34,972 nucleotides of DNA, taken from positions 1-34,972 of the forward strand of contig JAKADX010000042.1 of the NCBI GenBank assembly GCA_021818505.1, in the 5' to 3' direction. The notes under the pieces were generated by a model. The model had not been told where the DNA came from, did not search any database, and saw nothing but the letters and a program-made list of their open reading frames with translations. The stretch is from Pseudomonadota bacterium. Lineage in GTDB: Bacteria > Pseudomonadota > Alphaproteobacteria > Acetobacterales > Acetobacteraceae. The position numbers and the translations under genes were made by a program. Positions 14,559 through 27,865 of the stretch are shown here, one piece after another. Within the stretch, counting starts at the first letter, position 1, and every line of letters starts with the position of its first letter.

Positions 14559-17344
14559 CTTGCCTCCAGAAGGGCAACAGGGAGCGCCGCGAACAGCGTG
14601 GCCGCGTCGATCCGGCCGGCGGCGTCCCGCGGTTCAACCGTCCGCTGTGTCGCGTCCAGCAGATCGACCAGCCCGCTTCTCCATATATGACGCGGAAGCG
14701 TGATCGTGGTTCCGTTCCACGCCGCAGCCGGAATCTTTGGGAGCACAAACGATCCCGGGTCGGATGGCAGATGCACCGAGGACAGCCGGCTCACGGCGAC
14801 CATCACGGCGCGGCCCTGGTGGATGCGCGCGAACGCCAGGACGTGTGGTGCGGCAGGGCCCTCGACCGGCAACCGGCGGTACGCGCCGTCGGCGAACACC
14901 GACGGCAAGCGCGCGCGCAGCGCCAGGGCGCGGACGATCAGCGCCTGTTTGACATGCCCGCCGCGCCACGCCGGCAGCAGGTCGGCCGGCGCGCGCGCGT
15001 CGTCCAGTGCGGCGACCCGCGCCGGCCAGTCGACCGGCCGCCGGTTGTCCGGATCGACCAGCGAGAAGTCCCAGAACTCGGTGCCCTGATAGAGGTCTGG
15101 CACACCCGGCACGGTCAGCCGCAGCAGTGTTTGCGCCAGGCTGTTGACGACCCCCGCCGGCGCGATCCGGCTCGCAAAGGCGGCAATCTCCTGCGCCACT
15201 GGAGCCGAGCGCGCCGGATCGAGGCAGCGCGTCAGGAAATCGCGGCAGGCGCCCTCGTACGCCGCGTTCGGCGCCGCCCATTCGCTGTGCCGCTTGGCCT
15301 CCCGCACGGCCTTCTCCAGCCATGCGCCCACGCGATCGCGGAAGGCGGCAAGCCCGTCGGCATCGTACGCCGCGAGGTCGAGTGGCCAGGCGGCGACCAG
15401 CGTCTGATACAGCATCAGCTCGTCGGCCGCGTCGGGCGCCGGTGCGCCGTCGAGGTCGCGCCGGAACGGGGCATTCAGCCGCGTCCAGCGCGCCACGGCG
15501 CTCTCCCACTCCGCTGGCACCTCGCTCAGCACGGCGAGCCGCGCGCGCGTGTCCTCGCCGCGTTTGTGATCGTGCGTGGCGGTGGCCAGCAGGCCGCGCG
15601 GGACGCGGCGGCGGCGCGCTTCCATAGCGGCGTGGAACGCCTCGGGAGCAAGCGCGAACTGATCAGGATCGCTGCCCACTTCGTTGCGGCTGAGCAGGCG
15701 ACCGTAACGGTAGAAGGCGGTGTCCTCGACCGCCTTGGCGGCGGTCGGGGCGGCAAGTTGCTGGAAGCGCACCATGGCCCGCAGCCGTTCCTGCCGCGCC
15801 GGGCCGGCCGGCACCCGCTTGAGCGCGTCGCCACGCAGCCATCCGTCGAGGAGGTCCAACAGCCCCAGATCGGCCGCGCGCAGCGTCCGCCGGGCCCCGG
15901 CCATGGCCCAGGCCAGCTCGCGCGCATCCGCCTCCGACGCGCCCGCGGCACCCGCATAGATCCGATAGCTGTGGAAATGCACCAAGAGCTCCTCGAGCGC
16001 CCTTCGCAATGCTGTTAATGTCCAGTCGCGTGTGGCGAGATTGCGGCGAGATATCCGATGCATTGCGGCAGCCGTCGCCCACAGCTCGCTCGACAGCGTC
16101 TCGCGCAGGATTTGCCGGCGAGCGGCGACCGCCTCGGCGGCGAAGCCGGCCGGTCGGCCGGACCGCGCGGTCCATAGCGCGGTCAGCGGGGCCGCCCCCG
16201 CGGGGTCGTGCAGCAGCGCCGCGACGTCGCTCATGAAGTCGTATCCGGTGGTTCCGTCGGTCAGCCAGTCGGCGGGCAGGCGCTCGTGCGGCGCGAGGAT
16301 CTTCTCCACCCAGATCACCGGGGCGACGCCGCGCAGCGAGGGAGGGCGCCGTGCCTCGGCGGCCTGCAGGCGGCGGCGCAGCTTGCGGCAGTAACCTCGC
16401 GGGTCCGCCAGACCATCCACATGGTCGATGCGCAGCCCGTCGATCAGCCCCTCGGCATAGAGGCGCAGCACATAGGCGTGCGTCGCCTCGAACACCTCGG
16501 CACGCTCGATGCGCAGGCCGGCGAGGCCGTTGATGTCGAAGAATCGCCGCCAGTTGATCTCGTCCGCCGCCGCCCGCCACCACGCCAGTCGGTAGTGCTG
16601 CCGCTCCAGCAACCGATGCAGGCGCCCGCGCCCAGGTTCGCAATTGAAGGCGTCGAGCGCGGCGGCGAAGGCGGCTGCGCGGGTAGAATGCGCGGCGCGC
16701 ATGGCTGCCCGTCCGGCCTCGGCCTGCTCGCGCGTCATCCGCCGGCCGGCCAAGGCGGCGGCGAGGTCGGCGAGGGCGCCGCCGGCGGCACGCAGGATGG
16801 CGGGGTAGTCGCGCGGGGCGATCGGGAAGCGGTGCGCGCCGTAGACGCTGACGATGAACCGCCCGTCTGTCTCGTCGAACCGGAGCACTAGGTCGCCCGC
16901 CGCCAGCACATCGCCGTAGGAGGCGCCCAGGAACGGCGCGAGCAGCCGCCCGCGCAGCGTGGGGTCGGGCGGGGTCCAGTCGATGTCGAAAAACTCGGCG
17001 AACGGGCTGGCCCGACCCCATTCCAGCACGTCCAGCCACCACGCATTGTCGGCGCCGCCCACCGCCATGTGGTTCGGCACGATGTCGAGGATCAGCCCCA
17101 TTCCCCGTGCCCGCAGCGCGGCCACCAGGCGCCGCAGCGCGGCCTCGCCGCCGAGTTCCGGGTCGATCTGCGCGTGATCAACGATGTCGTAGCCGTGCGC
17201 CGAGCCCGGACGCGATTTAAGCAACGGACTTGCATAAATGTGGCTGATGCCGAGCGCGTGCAGATACGGCACCAGCGCGGTGGCGCGGTCGAGCGGGAAG
17301 TCGTGGTGGAATTGCAGGCGGACGGCGGCGCGCGGCCCGCTCAC
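14555..17344 (-). CDS. treY: Maltooligosyl trehalose synthase
   Basis: This 929-residue GH13_26 enzyme turns the reducing-end maltose unit of an alpha-glucan into a trehalosyl end by intramolecular transglycosylation. The start is GTG 17344, whose GTGA overlaps the treZ stop; the frame is open to 17671, but there it only runs through treZ. The barrel starts at RLQFHHDFPLDRA; GYDIVDHAQIDPELGG is at 51-66, LDIVPNHMA at 86-94, the nucleophile D307 in GLRIDHVDGL, and the acid/base E347 in IWVEKIL. The C-terminal part holds the TreY marks FQQL, FYRYGRLLSRNEVG and VPGVPDLYQGTEFWDFSLVDPDNRRPVD. TreZ, coded just before, hydrolyses the product to free trehalose. Confidence 0.96.
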   Translation of the reverse strand: MSGPRAAVRLQFHHDFPLDRATALVPYLHALGISHIYASPLLKSRPGSAHGYDIVDHAQIDPELGGEAALRRLVAALRARGMGLILDIVPNHMAVGGADNAWWLDVLEWGRASPFAEFFDIDWTPPDPTLRGRLLAPFLGASYGDVLAAGDLVLRFDETDGRFIVSVYGAHRFPIAPRDYPAILRAAGGALADLAAALAGRRMTREQAEAGRAAMRAAHSTRAAAFAAALDAFNCEPGRGRLHRLLERQHYRLAWWRAAADEINWRRFFDINGLAGLRIERAEVFEATHAYVLRLYAEGLIDGLRIDHVDGLADPRGYCRKLRRRLQAAEARRPPSLRGVAPVIWVEKILAPHERLPADWLTDGTTGYDFMSDVAALLHDPAGAAPLTALWTARSGRPAGFAAEAVAARRQILRETLSSELWATAAAMHRISRRNLATRDWTLTALRRALEELLVHFHSYRIYAGAAGASEADARELAWAMAGARRTLRAADLGLLDLLDGWLRGDALKRVPAGPARQERLRAMVRFQQLAAPTAAKAVEDTAFYRYGRLLSRNEVGSDPDQFALAPEAFHAAMEARRRRVPRGLLATATHDHKRGEDTRARLAVLSEVPAEWESAVARWTRLNAPFRRDLDGAPAPDAADELMLYQTLVAAWPLDLAAYDADGLAAFRDRVGAWLEKAVREAKRHSEWAAPNAAYEGACRDFLTRCLDPARSAPVAQEIAAFASRIAPAGVVNSLAQTLLRLTVPGVPDLYQGTEFWDFSLVDPDNRRPVDWPARVAALDDARAPADLLPAWRGGHVKQALIVRALALRARLPSVFADGAYRRLPVEGPAAPHVLAFARIHQGRAVMVAVSRLSSVHLPSDPGSFVLPKIPAAAWNGTTITLPRHIWRSGLVDLLDATQRTVEPRDAAGRIDAATLFAALPVALLEAR

Positions 17345-19101
17345 GCCGTGCCAAGCAGGAAGGCCACAGTGCAGCGTGCCGGAAGCCGTCCGGTGCGCAC
17401 CCTGTCGGCGTCGCCGGGGTGACTTTCGAACAGCATCGGGCCGTCCACCGCGTCCATCGGTACCGGCCGTGCGCCCAGGTTGCAGGCCACGACAAGCTCC
17501 GCACCGTCGCCCATCACCCAGCGCGCCAGCACACCGGCATCTCCGACCGCGTCCGCAGCAAGGCTGCGGCAGCCCGGCAGGCGAGGGGCGAGATGGCGCG
17601 TGCGCAGGCTGAGCAGCAGCCGCGTCTGCTCGTGCGTGCGCGGATCGGTGTCCGCGGGCTCCGGCACGCAAAGCGCAAACGTCGCCGGGGCGTTCGGATC
17701 GGGAATCTGTTCGCGCCGGCGCTCGTCGGCGAAGGCGGCGAAGTGCGCGAACTCACGCAGCCGTCCCTCTCGCACCCGGCGCGCGAGGTCGGGGGCGTGG
17801 TCGGTAAAGTACAGGAACGGCGCGCTGCTCCCGAATTCCTCGCCCATGAACAGCAGCGGCACCTGCGGCGCGAGCAGCAGGAGCGCCTGCGCGGCCAGCA
17901 GCGCGTCGGCATCGGCGAGCATGGTCAGGCGTTCCCCGAAGGCGCGGTTGCCGATCTGGTCGTGGTTCTGCAGGCAGAACACGAAACGGCTCGGCGGCAG
18001 TCCGCCGCTCGGCTCGCCGCGCCGCTTGCCGCGTGGTGACACCTCCCCCTGATAGGCGAACCCGTCGCGCAGTGCCCGCGCCAGTTGCGCAGCAGGATCG
18101 GGATAGTCGCGGTAATAGCCTTCGCGCTCGCCAGTCAGCAGCACGTGCAGGCAATGGTGGGCGTCGTCGGCCCACTGCGCGTCGAAGCCGTCGTTGCCGA
18201 GCAGCGAGGCACGGTTGCCCTCATGCTCCAGAACGAGATGAACGTGCCGAGCGGGATCGACGCCGGCCCGGATGGCAGCGGCAAGCTCGGGCAGCGCGCT
18301 CTGCGGCGCGATCGCGTGCGCGGCGTCGAAGCGGAGACCGTCGAGTCGGTATTCGTTGAGCCAGTAGAGCGCATTGTGCACGAAGAAATCACGCACTTCG
18401 CGCCGCCCGAAGGCGATCGCGGCGCCCCAGGGCGTCTGCGTGTCCGGATCGAAGAATGCCTCGGCATAGGCATGCACGTAATTCCCGTCCGGGCCGAAAT
18501 GGTTGTACACGACATCAAGCAGCACCATCAGCCCCAGGCCGTGCGCGCGGTCGATCAGCGTCTTCAGCTCGCCCGGGGTGCCGTACGCCTCGTCGGGTGC
18601 GAAGGGCAGCACGCCGTCATAGCCCCAGTTGCGCGTGCCGGGAAAATCAGCGATCGGCATCAACTCGATCGCCGTTATGCCGAGGTCGCGCAGCGCCTCC
18701 AGCCGCGCGGCGACGCCGGCAAAGCCGCCGAGCAGACCGACATGCAGCTCATAGATGACCGCCTCGTGCCAGGGCCGGCCGAGCCAGTCGTCGAAATGCC
18801 ATTCATGCGCGGCCGGATCGAACACCACGCTCCAGCCATGCACATCGCCGTGCTGCCGGCGGGAGGCGGGGTCGGGGACCAACGTCCCGTCAGGCAGCCG
18901 GTATTTATAGCGCGTGCCGACCGGGCAAGCGATCTCCGCGACGTGCCAACCGCCGGCCTCCTCGCGCATCGGCAGAGAAAGGCCGCTCTCGATCTGCACG
19001 GACATGCCGACGACGCTCGGTGCCCAGATGCGGAATTGCGCGGTTCCGTCCGGCCGCACCGTCGCGCCGAACGGCATCGCATGGACAAAACGCGCGCCCA
19101 T
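17341..19101 (-). CDS. treZ: Maltooligosyl trehalose trehalohydrolase
   Basis: This 586-residue GH13_10 enzyme cuts the alpha-1,4 bond next to the trehalosyl end made by TreY, releasing trehalose. An N-terminal beta-sandwich (CBM48/E-set) spans about 8-100 (GATVRPDGTAQFRIWAP). The catalytic barrel has YELHVGLLGGF at 117-127, DVVYNHFGPDGNY at 196-208, the nucleophile D259 in GLRFDAAHAI, the acid E292 in LVLEHEGNRASLL, and D381 in QNHDQIGNRA. The start ATG overlaps the glgB stop as TGATG (19099-19103), and its own stop overlaps the treY GTG. Both overlaps mark tight translational coupling. Confidence 0.96.
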   Translation of the reverse strand: MGARFVHAMPFGATVRPDGTAQFRIWAPSVVGMSVQIESGLSLPMREEAGGWHVAEIACPVGTRYKYRLPDGTLVPDPASRRQHGDVHGWSVVFDPAAHEWHFDDWLGRPWHEAVIYELHVGLLGGFAGVAARLEALRDLGITAIELMPIADFPGTRNWGYDGVLPFAPDEAYGTPGELKTLIDRAHGLGLMVLLDVVYNHFGPDGNYVHAYAEAFFDPDTQTPWGAAIAFGRREVRDFFVHNALYWLNEYRLDGLRFDAAHAIAPQSALPELAAAIRAGVDPARHVHLVLEHEGNRASLLGNDGFDAQWADDAHHCLHVLLTGEREGYYRDYPDPAAQLARALRDGFAYQGEVSPRGKRRGEPSGGLPPSRFVFCLQNHDQIGNRAFGERLTMLADADALLAAQALLLLAPQVPLLFMGEEFGSSAPFLYFTDHAPDLARRVREGRLREFAHFAAFADERRREQIPDPNAPATFALCVPEPADTDPRTHEQTRLLLSLRTRHLAPRLPGCRSLAADAVGDAGVLARWVMGDGAELVVACNLGARPVPMDAVDGPMLFESHPGDADRVRTGRLPARCTVAFLLGTA

Positions 19102-21274
19102 CAGGCGGCCCTTAGCACAATGGTGGCGAGGGGCGGCAGCGTCAGCGACAGCGAGGCAGGCAGGTCATTGCTCGGTTCCGGCTGTGCCTCGACCCATCCG
19201 CCATTGCCCATGTTGGACCCTCCATAGATCTCGGCGTCGCTGTTGAACACCTCGCGCCACCCGCCGCCATGCGGCACGCCGACGCGATAGGACACGCGCG
19301 GCACCGGCGTGAAGTTGCACACAGCCAGCACCGGCGGATCATCCGGTCCGCCGAAGCGCAGATAGGCAAAGACGCTGCTCTCGCGATCATTCGGAACGAC
19401 CCAACGAAATCCCGTCGCCTCGCCATCGCGGCGGGACAGGGCCGGCAGCTCGCGATACAGACAGTTGAGATCCCGGACCAGCAATTGCACCCCAGCGTGA
19501 CGCGAGTCATCGAGCAGGAACCAGTCGAGTTCGCGATCATAGCTCCATTCCCGCGCCTGCGCGAACTCGCCGCCCATGAACAGCAGCTTCCTGCCTGGAT
19601 GCGTCCACATGAAAGCGAGATAGGCGCGGAGATTTGCGAATTTCTGCCAGGCATCTCCCGGCATCTGACCGAGCAGTGAGCCCTTTCCGTGCACCACCTC
19701 GTCATGCGACAGCGGAAGGATAAAGTGTTCGGAGAAAGCGTTGATCAGGCCGACGGTGATGTCGTCGTGGTGCCAGCGGCGGTGCACGGGATCCTCGTGC
19801 ATGTAGCGCAGCGTATCGTGCATCCAGCCGATGTTCCACTTATGGGTGAAACCGAGGCCGCCGTCTTCGGCCCCGCGCGTGACGCCGGGCCAGGCGGTGC
19901 TCTCCTCCGCGATCAGCAAGGCGGCCGGGCAACGCTCGCGCACGACGCCGCTGAGTTCGCGCAGGAACGCGACCGCCTCCAGATTCTCGCGCCCGCCGTA
20001 GCGGTTCGGTACCCATTCGCCTTCGCGACGGCTGTAGTCGCGGTAGAGCATCGAGGCGACCGCATCCACGCGCAGCCCGTCGGCGTGATAGTGCTCGAGC
20101 CACTGGAGCGCGCTGCCGATCAGGAAGCCGCGGACCTCCGCCCGGCCGAGATTGTAGAGAAGGCTGTTCCATTCCGGCTGGTAGCCCTCGCGCGGATCGG
20201 CGTGCTCGTAGAGTGCGGTTCCGTCGAAATGCGCCAGACCGTGCGCGTCGGTGGGGAAATGCGCCGCCACCCAGTCGAGGATGACGCCGATGCCGGCCTC
20301 GTGGAAGCGGTCGATCATGGCCGCGAAGCTGTCCGGTGGGCCAAGCCCGGCGGTCGGCGCGAACGGACCGAGTGGCTGATAGCCCGAGGAGGCGCCGAAG
20401 GGATGCGCCATCACCGGCATGAACTCCACATGCGTGAAGCCCATGCGCTGCACGTAGGGCACCAGCCGCTGCGCCAGATGTGTCCATCCGTCCGTGCCAT
20501 CGTCGCGCGGGTGCAGCCAGGACGCCGCATGCACCTCGTAGATCGAGAGCGGCGCGTCCGGCGCCTGACGGGCAGCGCGCTTTGCCATCCAGGCGTCGTC
20601 GCGCCAGCGCAGCGCCTCGTCGATGACGATGGAGGCGGTTGCCGGCGGTGCCTCATGCGCGCCGGCGACCGGATCGGCCTTCAGCGGCAGCAGCGCGCCA
20701 TCCGGGCCGAGCAGTTCATATTTGTAGAGTGCACCGGGCGCGAGGCGCGGAATGAACAGCTCCCACACGCCAGCGTCATGACGTAGCCGCATCGGATGCC
20801 GCCGTCCGTCCCAACGGTTGAAGTCCCCGACGACGGATACGCGCCGCGCGTTTGGCGCCCACACGGCGAAACGGACACCCAGGACGCCATCCATTCGCAC
20901 GACATGGGCGCCGAGCGCACGCCCCAGTTCCCGGTGGCGCCCCTCGGCGAGCAGATAGATATCGAGATCGCCGAGCGCGGGGCCGAAGGCGTAGGGGTCT
21001 TCGGTGATGCGCTCGCTCTCGCCCAGCTCGATGCGTAGGCGATACGGCACGCGGCCGGCCATCACGCCGCACCAGAAGCCGGCGGCGTCGATGCGCTGTA
21101 ACTCGGCCAGGAGGGCATCGCTGTCGCGCGCCAACAGGCTGACGCGCGTCGCATCCGGCAGCATGGCACGAACGGCGCAGCCGCCTTCAACGTCATGTGG
21201 GCCGAGCACGGCGAATGGATCGCCGTGCCGCGCTTGCACGATGGCGGCGACGGCAGCGTGATCGGGGCTTCCGT

Positions 21275-21278
<4 letters not shown>
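19101..21278 (-). CDS. glgB: 1,4-alpha-glucan branching enzyme
   Basis: This 725-residue GH13_9 enzyme makes alpha-1,6 branches in the glucan. I chose ATG 21278 because it overlaps the treS-mak stop as ATGA and gives the family length; the longer frame to 21479 has no domain. N1 and CBM48 modules span about 10-100 and 120-215 ([25 protein letters not shown]). The barrel catalytic residues have the same numbers as in E. coli GlgB: nucleophile D405 in [11 protein letters not shown]458 in LLIAEEST and D526 in [15 protein letters not shown]. In the GlgE pathway GlgB branches the linear maltosyl polymer. No glgA or glgC is nearby, which fits a GlgE-fed rather than ADP-glucose-fed polymer. Confidence 0.97.
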
Positions 21279-24568
<3,290 letters not shown>

Positions 24569-24576
24569 TGCTGTCC

Positions 24577-27500
24577 TCAGGCGGCGCGCAGCCGCCAGAT
24601 GCCGAAGGGATGTTGCGGCGAGAGCGCGACCCGCCGCCATTTTCCTTGCCACGTATGCGCGGTTTCGGCCAGCAGGTCTTCGACGTCCAGCGTGCCGCCA
24701 TCCGGCAGGCCGAACTTCCACAGCGGCAGCTCGATATCGGCCGCCTGAGGGTTGCGCGGGTCCAGGCTGACTGCGATCAGCAGCACGTTGTCGCGGGTGG
24801 CGGTCGCCTTTTCATACGCGATGACATGGTCGTTGTCGCACGGGAGGAACGCCAGCCCCCGCTGCGAGTGGAGCGCCGGGTTGACGCGGCGGATGCGGTT
24901 GAGCTGGGCGATTTCCCCGGCGATGTTGCCGGGACGTTGCCAGTCCCTGGCCCGGAGCTGGTATTTTTCCGAGTCCGCGTATTCCTCCCGGCCCGGCAGC
25001 GGCGCTGACTCGCACAGTTCGAAGCCGCTATAGACGCCCCACAGCCCCGACAGGGTCGCGGCGAGCGCGGCGCGGATCAGGAAACCGGGCCGGCCGGAGG
25101 TTTGCAGGAAGACCGGGTTGATGTCGGGCGTGTTGACGAAGAAATGCGGCCGTATGAAATCCGCCGCCTCCCCGGTCAGCTCCGTCATGTACTCGATCAG
25201 CTCGCGCCTGGTGTTGCGCCAGGTGAAATAGGTGTAGGACTGCGTGAAGCCGATCTTGGCGAGCCGGCGCATCGGCTTGGGGCGGGTGAAGGCCTCGGCG
25301 AGGAAGATCGCGTCCGGATGGACGGCGCGCACCTCGGCGATCAGCCATTCCCAGAACGGAAACGGCTTTGTGTGCGGATTGTCCACGCGGAAGATACGCA
25401 CCCCCTGCGCCGCCCAGAACAGCACAACATCACACAGCGCCACCCACAGATCGGGCAGCGCGTCGGGCGCGTAGAAGGCAACGTTGACGATGTCCTCATA
25501 GCGCTTCGGCGGATTCTCCGCGTATTTCAGGGATCCGTCCGGCCGCCACTCGAACCATTCGCGATGCTGCGCCAGCCAGGGGTGGTCTGGCGCGCACTGG
25601 ATGGCGAAATCGAGCGCAAGTTCGATGCCCGCCTCCGACGCGGCTTCGCGCAGACGGTGGAAATCATCCAGCGTCCCGAGTTCGGGGTGGATCGCGTCGT
25701 GCCCGCCCGCCTCGCTGCCGATCGCGTACGGGCTGCCGGGATCGCCGGGGGCGGCGCGCAGCGCGTTGTCGCGCCCCTTGCGATTGATGCGGCCGATCGG
25801 ATGGATCGGCGGGAAATACAGAACGTCAAATCCCATGTCGCGGATGCGCGGCAGATGGCGGATCACGTCGGCGAACGTGCCGTGTCGCCGCGCGTCGTCG
25901 CTCATGGAGCGGGGGAACAGCTCGTACCACGCGGCGAAGCCGGCGATCGGCCGGTCGGCATCGACCGGGCACGGCGGCGCGTGGCGCACCGCGAACGGGC
26001 GCTGGTCCGCCTGGGCCATCAATGCGGCGGTCCGCTCCGCCAGCAGGATCGCGACCTGGCCGGCGGCGTCGGCATGGCCGAGTGACTCGGCGACCGCGCG
26101 CAGCGCCGGGACGCGCGGCACCGCCGCCGTGATCATCTCGCGCCCTTCGATCAGTTCCAGGGCCACGTCCACGCCCGCCGCGTGCTTCTTGCGCAGGTCG
26201 TGACGGAAGGTGGCGAAGCCGTCGCGCCATGCCTCGACGGTGAACAGCCAGCGGCCGACGCGTGTCAGGGCGAAAGCGCCCTCCCAGCGGTCGTTGCCGA
26301 GCGGGCGCATCGGCGCCTCGTGCCAGCCGGCCTCATCGGCGCTGCGCCACAGAAGTGCAACCGCAAGCTGCTCGTGGCCATCGACGATGATGTCGGCCGT
26401 GACGGCGACGCTCTCGCCCACGATGCGCTTGGCGGCGAAGCGACCGCCGTCCACGGCCGGCGTGACGGCCTCGATGGCAATGCGCGGCGCGCGTGCGGCG
26501 GCCTCGGCCGAGAGCGGCAGCTTCGGGCGCGCCAGCGTGATCGGCGGCGGCGCGTGTAACGTCACCGTCGCGACCTCCCCGGGTCCGAGCCGGGCGAGGG
26601 CCGCGGCACCCTCAAGCGCGCCCGTCAGCGGCGCCAGCACCGGGCGGACGGCGCGGTCGAGTTCGGCATTGGCGGCAAGCAGTACGCCGCCGTCACCGCC
26701 GGGGGCGGGGCGCAGCAGCCCGATCACGGGCGCACCGGGCGCAGTCAGCAGGCGCGGTCGCGTCGGCGGCAGCCGCATCGCGTTCGCGACCACGATCGCC
26801 TCTGCCACACCGGTCGCGGCCTCGGGCGGGGCCGGCCCGTCGCGCCGGGTATCGAGCGGAACCATCGACGCGCCCTCGAAACCCATCGGCATCATCCAGC
26901 CCTCGGCCATGCCGGCGGCGAAGCAGGCGCTGCGGCGGCACGCGGTCTCCCGCAGGGCCGGATCGGCGATGCGTGCGGCGAGGCGGCGATCGAACGGCGC
27001 CTCGACCGGCGCCAGCAGGCGCGCGACGCGGCGCAGCCGCTCGACCTCCGTCCAGAACCACTCGGCGCGGAAATCCCACCACGGCAGCGAAGGGAACACG
27101 TAGTCGAGGCCGCATCCCACAAGTGCGCTCTGCCGTTCGGCGGCCAGTCCCGGCGTCCAGCCGAGCAGCAGGCAGGCGCGGCCGTTGCCGCGCACCTGCG
27201 CGGCCAGCCGGCGCAGCGCGCCGGGCGGAATGGCACGCAACGAAACCAGACGAAAGCCGGCGAATCCCGCATCGCGCCACAGCAACATCCGCTCGGCCCA
27301 CCACGCCGCGAGCGCCTCGGGCGCGTCGTCGAACCGTGCCGGGGCGCTGTCGCCCTCCGGCGCGTAGCTGCGCGGGTCGAGGGCGCGCGCCGGGTCGGGG
27401 GCACGAAACAGGTCGGGGTGGGCGGTGGCGATCGGCCCGCCGGCGGCGACCCGGTCGGGCAATACGTCGAGCAGCGGCACCAATCCGTGCGCGGCGCAGA

Positions 27501-27786
27501 GGTCCGCGATCCGGCGCAGCGCCGCGACCGCGTCGTCCCCGGCCTGCAGGTCAGGATGCGGCCGGTCGAAATCCTCGGAGAGGAACAGGTCATCGCCGCG
27601 GAACGGTGGGGCGATCAGCACGTGCGAAAAGCCGAGCCGCGCCGCGCGATCGAGATGCGCTGGCCACGCCGCCAGCGGACCGGCGCGCAGCGGGTGGAGG
27701 TAGAACACCGCCGGCGCGGTGCGCGCCGCGGCAAGGTCCGGCGCGGCCGCGTGGCGGGCCGAAACGGTGTCCAGTGCGGTCGTCAT
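24577..27786 (-). CDS. glgE: Alpha-1,4-glucan:maltose-1-phosphate maltosyltransferase with extra N-terminal pseudo-GH13 domain
   Basis: This 1069-residue GH13_3 enzyme adds maltosyl units from maltose-1-phosphate to alpha-1,4-glucan. Residues about 430-1069 are a normal GlgE: an N-terminal DUF3416 sandwich (RIAIEAVTPAVDGGRFAAKR), the RPIAGFAAWYELFPRS barrel start, nucleophile D802 in FRVDNPHTKPF, acid E831 in FLAEAFTRPK and D888 in NTPDINP. Known GlgE proteins of the actinobacterial type have about 660-700 residues. Residues 1-410 are additional and look like a decayed GH13 barrel: FSHVLIAPPF (53-62), GLVPLLDVLPDRVA (101-114) and FAGFRLVSLR (175-184) match barrel strands, but the last lacks the GFRxD nucleophile. 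No ribosome site precedes ATG 27786; a stress-type promoter lies directly before it. It heads the trehalose/glucan cluster. Confidence 0.95.
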   Translation of the reverse strand: MTTALDTVSARHAAAPDLAAARTAPAVFYLHPLRAGPLAAWPAHLDRAARLGFSHVLIAPPFRGDDLFLSEDFDRPHPDLQAGDDAVAALRRIADLCAAHGLVPLLDVLPDRVAAGGPIATAHPDLFRAPDPARALDPRSYAPEGDSAPARFDDAPEALAAWWAERMLLWRDAGFAGFRLVSLRAIPPGALRRLAAQVRGNGRACLLLGWTPGLAAERQSALVGCGLDYVFPSLPWWDFRAEWFWTEVERLRRVARLLAPVEAPFDRRLAARIADPALRETACRRSACFAAGMAEGWMMPMGFEGASMVPLDTRRDGPAPPEAATGVAEAIVVANAMRLPPTRPRLLTAPGAPVIGLLRPAPGGDGGVLLAANAELDRAVRPVLAPLTGALEGAAALARLGPGEVATVTLHAPPPITLARPKLPLSAEAAARAPRIAIEAVTPAVDGGRFAAKRIVGESVAVTADIIVDGHEQLAVALLWRSADEAGWHEAPMRPLGNDRWEGAFALTRVGRWLFTVEAWRDGFATFRHDLRKKHAAGVDVALELIEGREMITAAVPRVPALRAVAESLGHADAAGQVAILLAERTAALMAQADQRPFAVRHAPPCPVDADRPIAGFAAWYELFPRSMSDDARRHGTFADVIRHLPRIRDMGFDVLYFPPIHPIGRINRKGRDNALRAAPGDPGSPYAIGSEAGGHDAIHPELGTLDDFHRLREAASEAGIELALDFAIQCAPDHPWLAQHREWFEWRPDGSLKYAENPPKRYEDIVNVAFYAPDALPDLWVALCDVVLFWAAQGVRIFRVDNPHTKPFPFWEWLIAEVRAVHPDAIFLAEAFTRPKPMRRLAKIGFTQSYTYFTWRNTRRELIEYMTELTGEAADFIRPHFFVNTPDINPVFLQTSGRPGFLIRAALAATLSGLWGVYSGFELCESAPLPGREEYADSEKYQLRARDWQRPGNIAGEIAQLNRIRRVNPALHSQRGLAFLPCDNDHVIAYEKATATRDNVLLIAVSLDPRNPQAADIELPLWKFGLPDGGTLDVEDLLAETAHTWQGKWRRVALSPQHPFGIWRLRAA

Positions 27787-27795
27787 CGTTGCGTC

Positions 27796-27820
27796 AATGC
27801 GGGGCGCCGCGATTGGTTCC
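27796..27820 (-). promoter_or_regulatory. Candidate EcfG-type (general stress) promoter of glgE
   Basis: On the minus strand GGAAC (complement of 27816-27820) is followed after 16 bases by CATT (27799-27796). The EcfG consensus is GGAAC, 16-17 bases, CGTT, so only one base differs. A second GGAACC lies 16 bases upstream (27831-27836) without a good -10. Transcription would begin only a few bases before the glgE ATG, which would make the message nearly leaderless and would explain the missing ribosome site. Confidence 0.45.
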
Positions 27821-27843
27821 CCGCCGGGATGGTTCCCGCTGCG

Positions 27844-27865
27844 GCGGACCGCGCGCGCGGACCGC
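27844..27865. repeat. Direct repeat GCGGACCGC x2 between phyR and glgE
   Basis: GCGGACCGC occurs at 27844-27852 and 27857-27865, separated by GCGC, directly after the phyR stop codon. It is not a hairpin of the terminator type. It may be a protein site or simply GC-rich sequence. Confidence 0.35.

Noticed and set aside
14480-16018. 512-residue open frame on the plus strand opposite treY
   Set aside because: treY motifs on the other strand are unambiguous, and the plus-strand product looks like non-coding translation.
17345-17671. N-terminal extension of TreY by 109 residues
   Set aside because: The extension only re-reads the end of treZ in another frame; the GTGA overlap gives the natural start at 17344.
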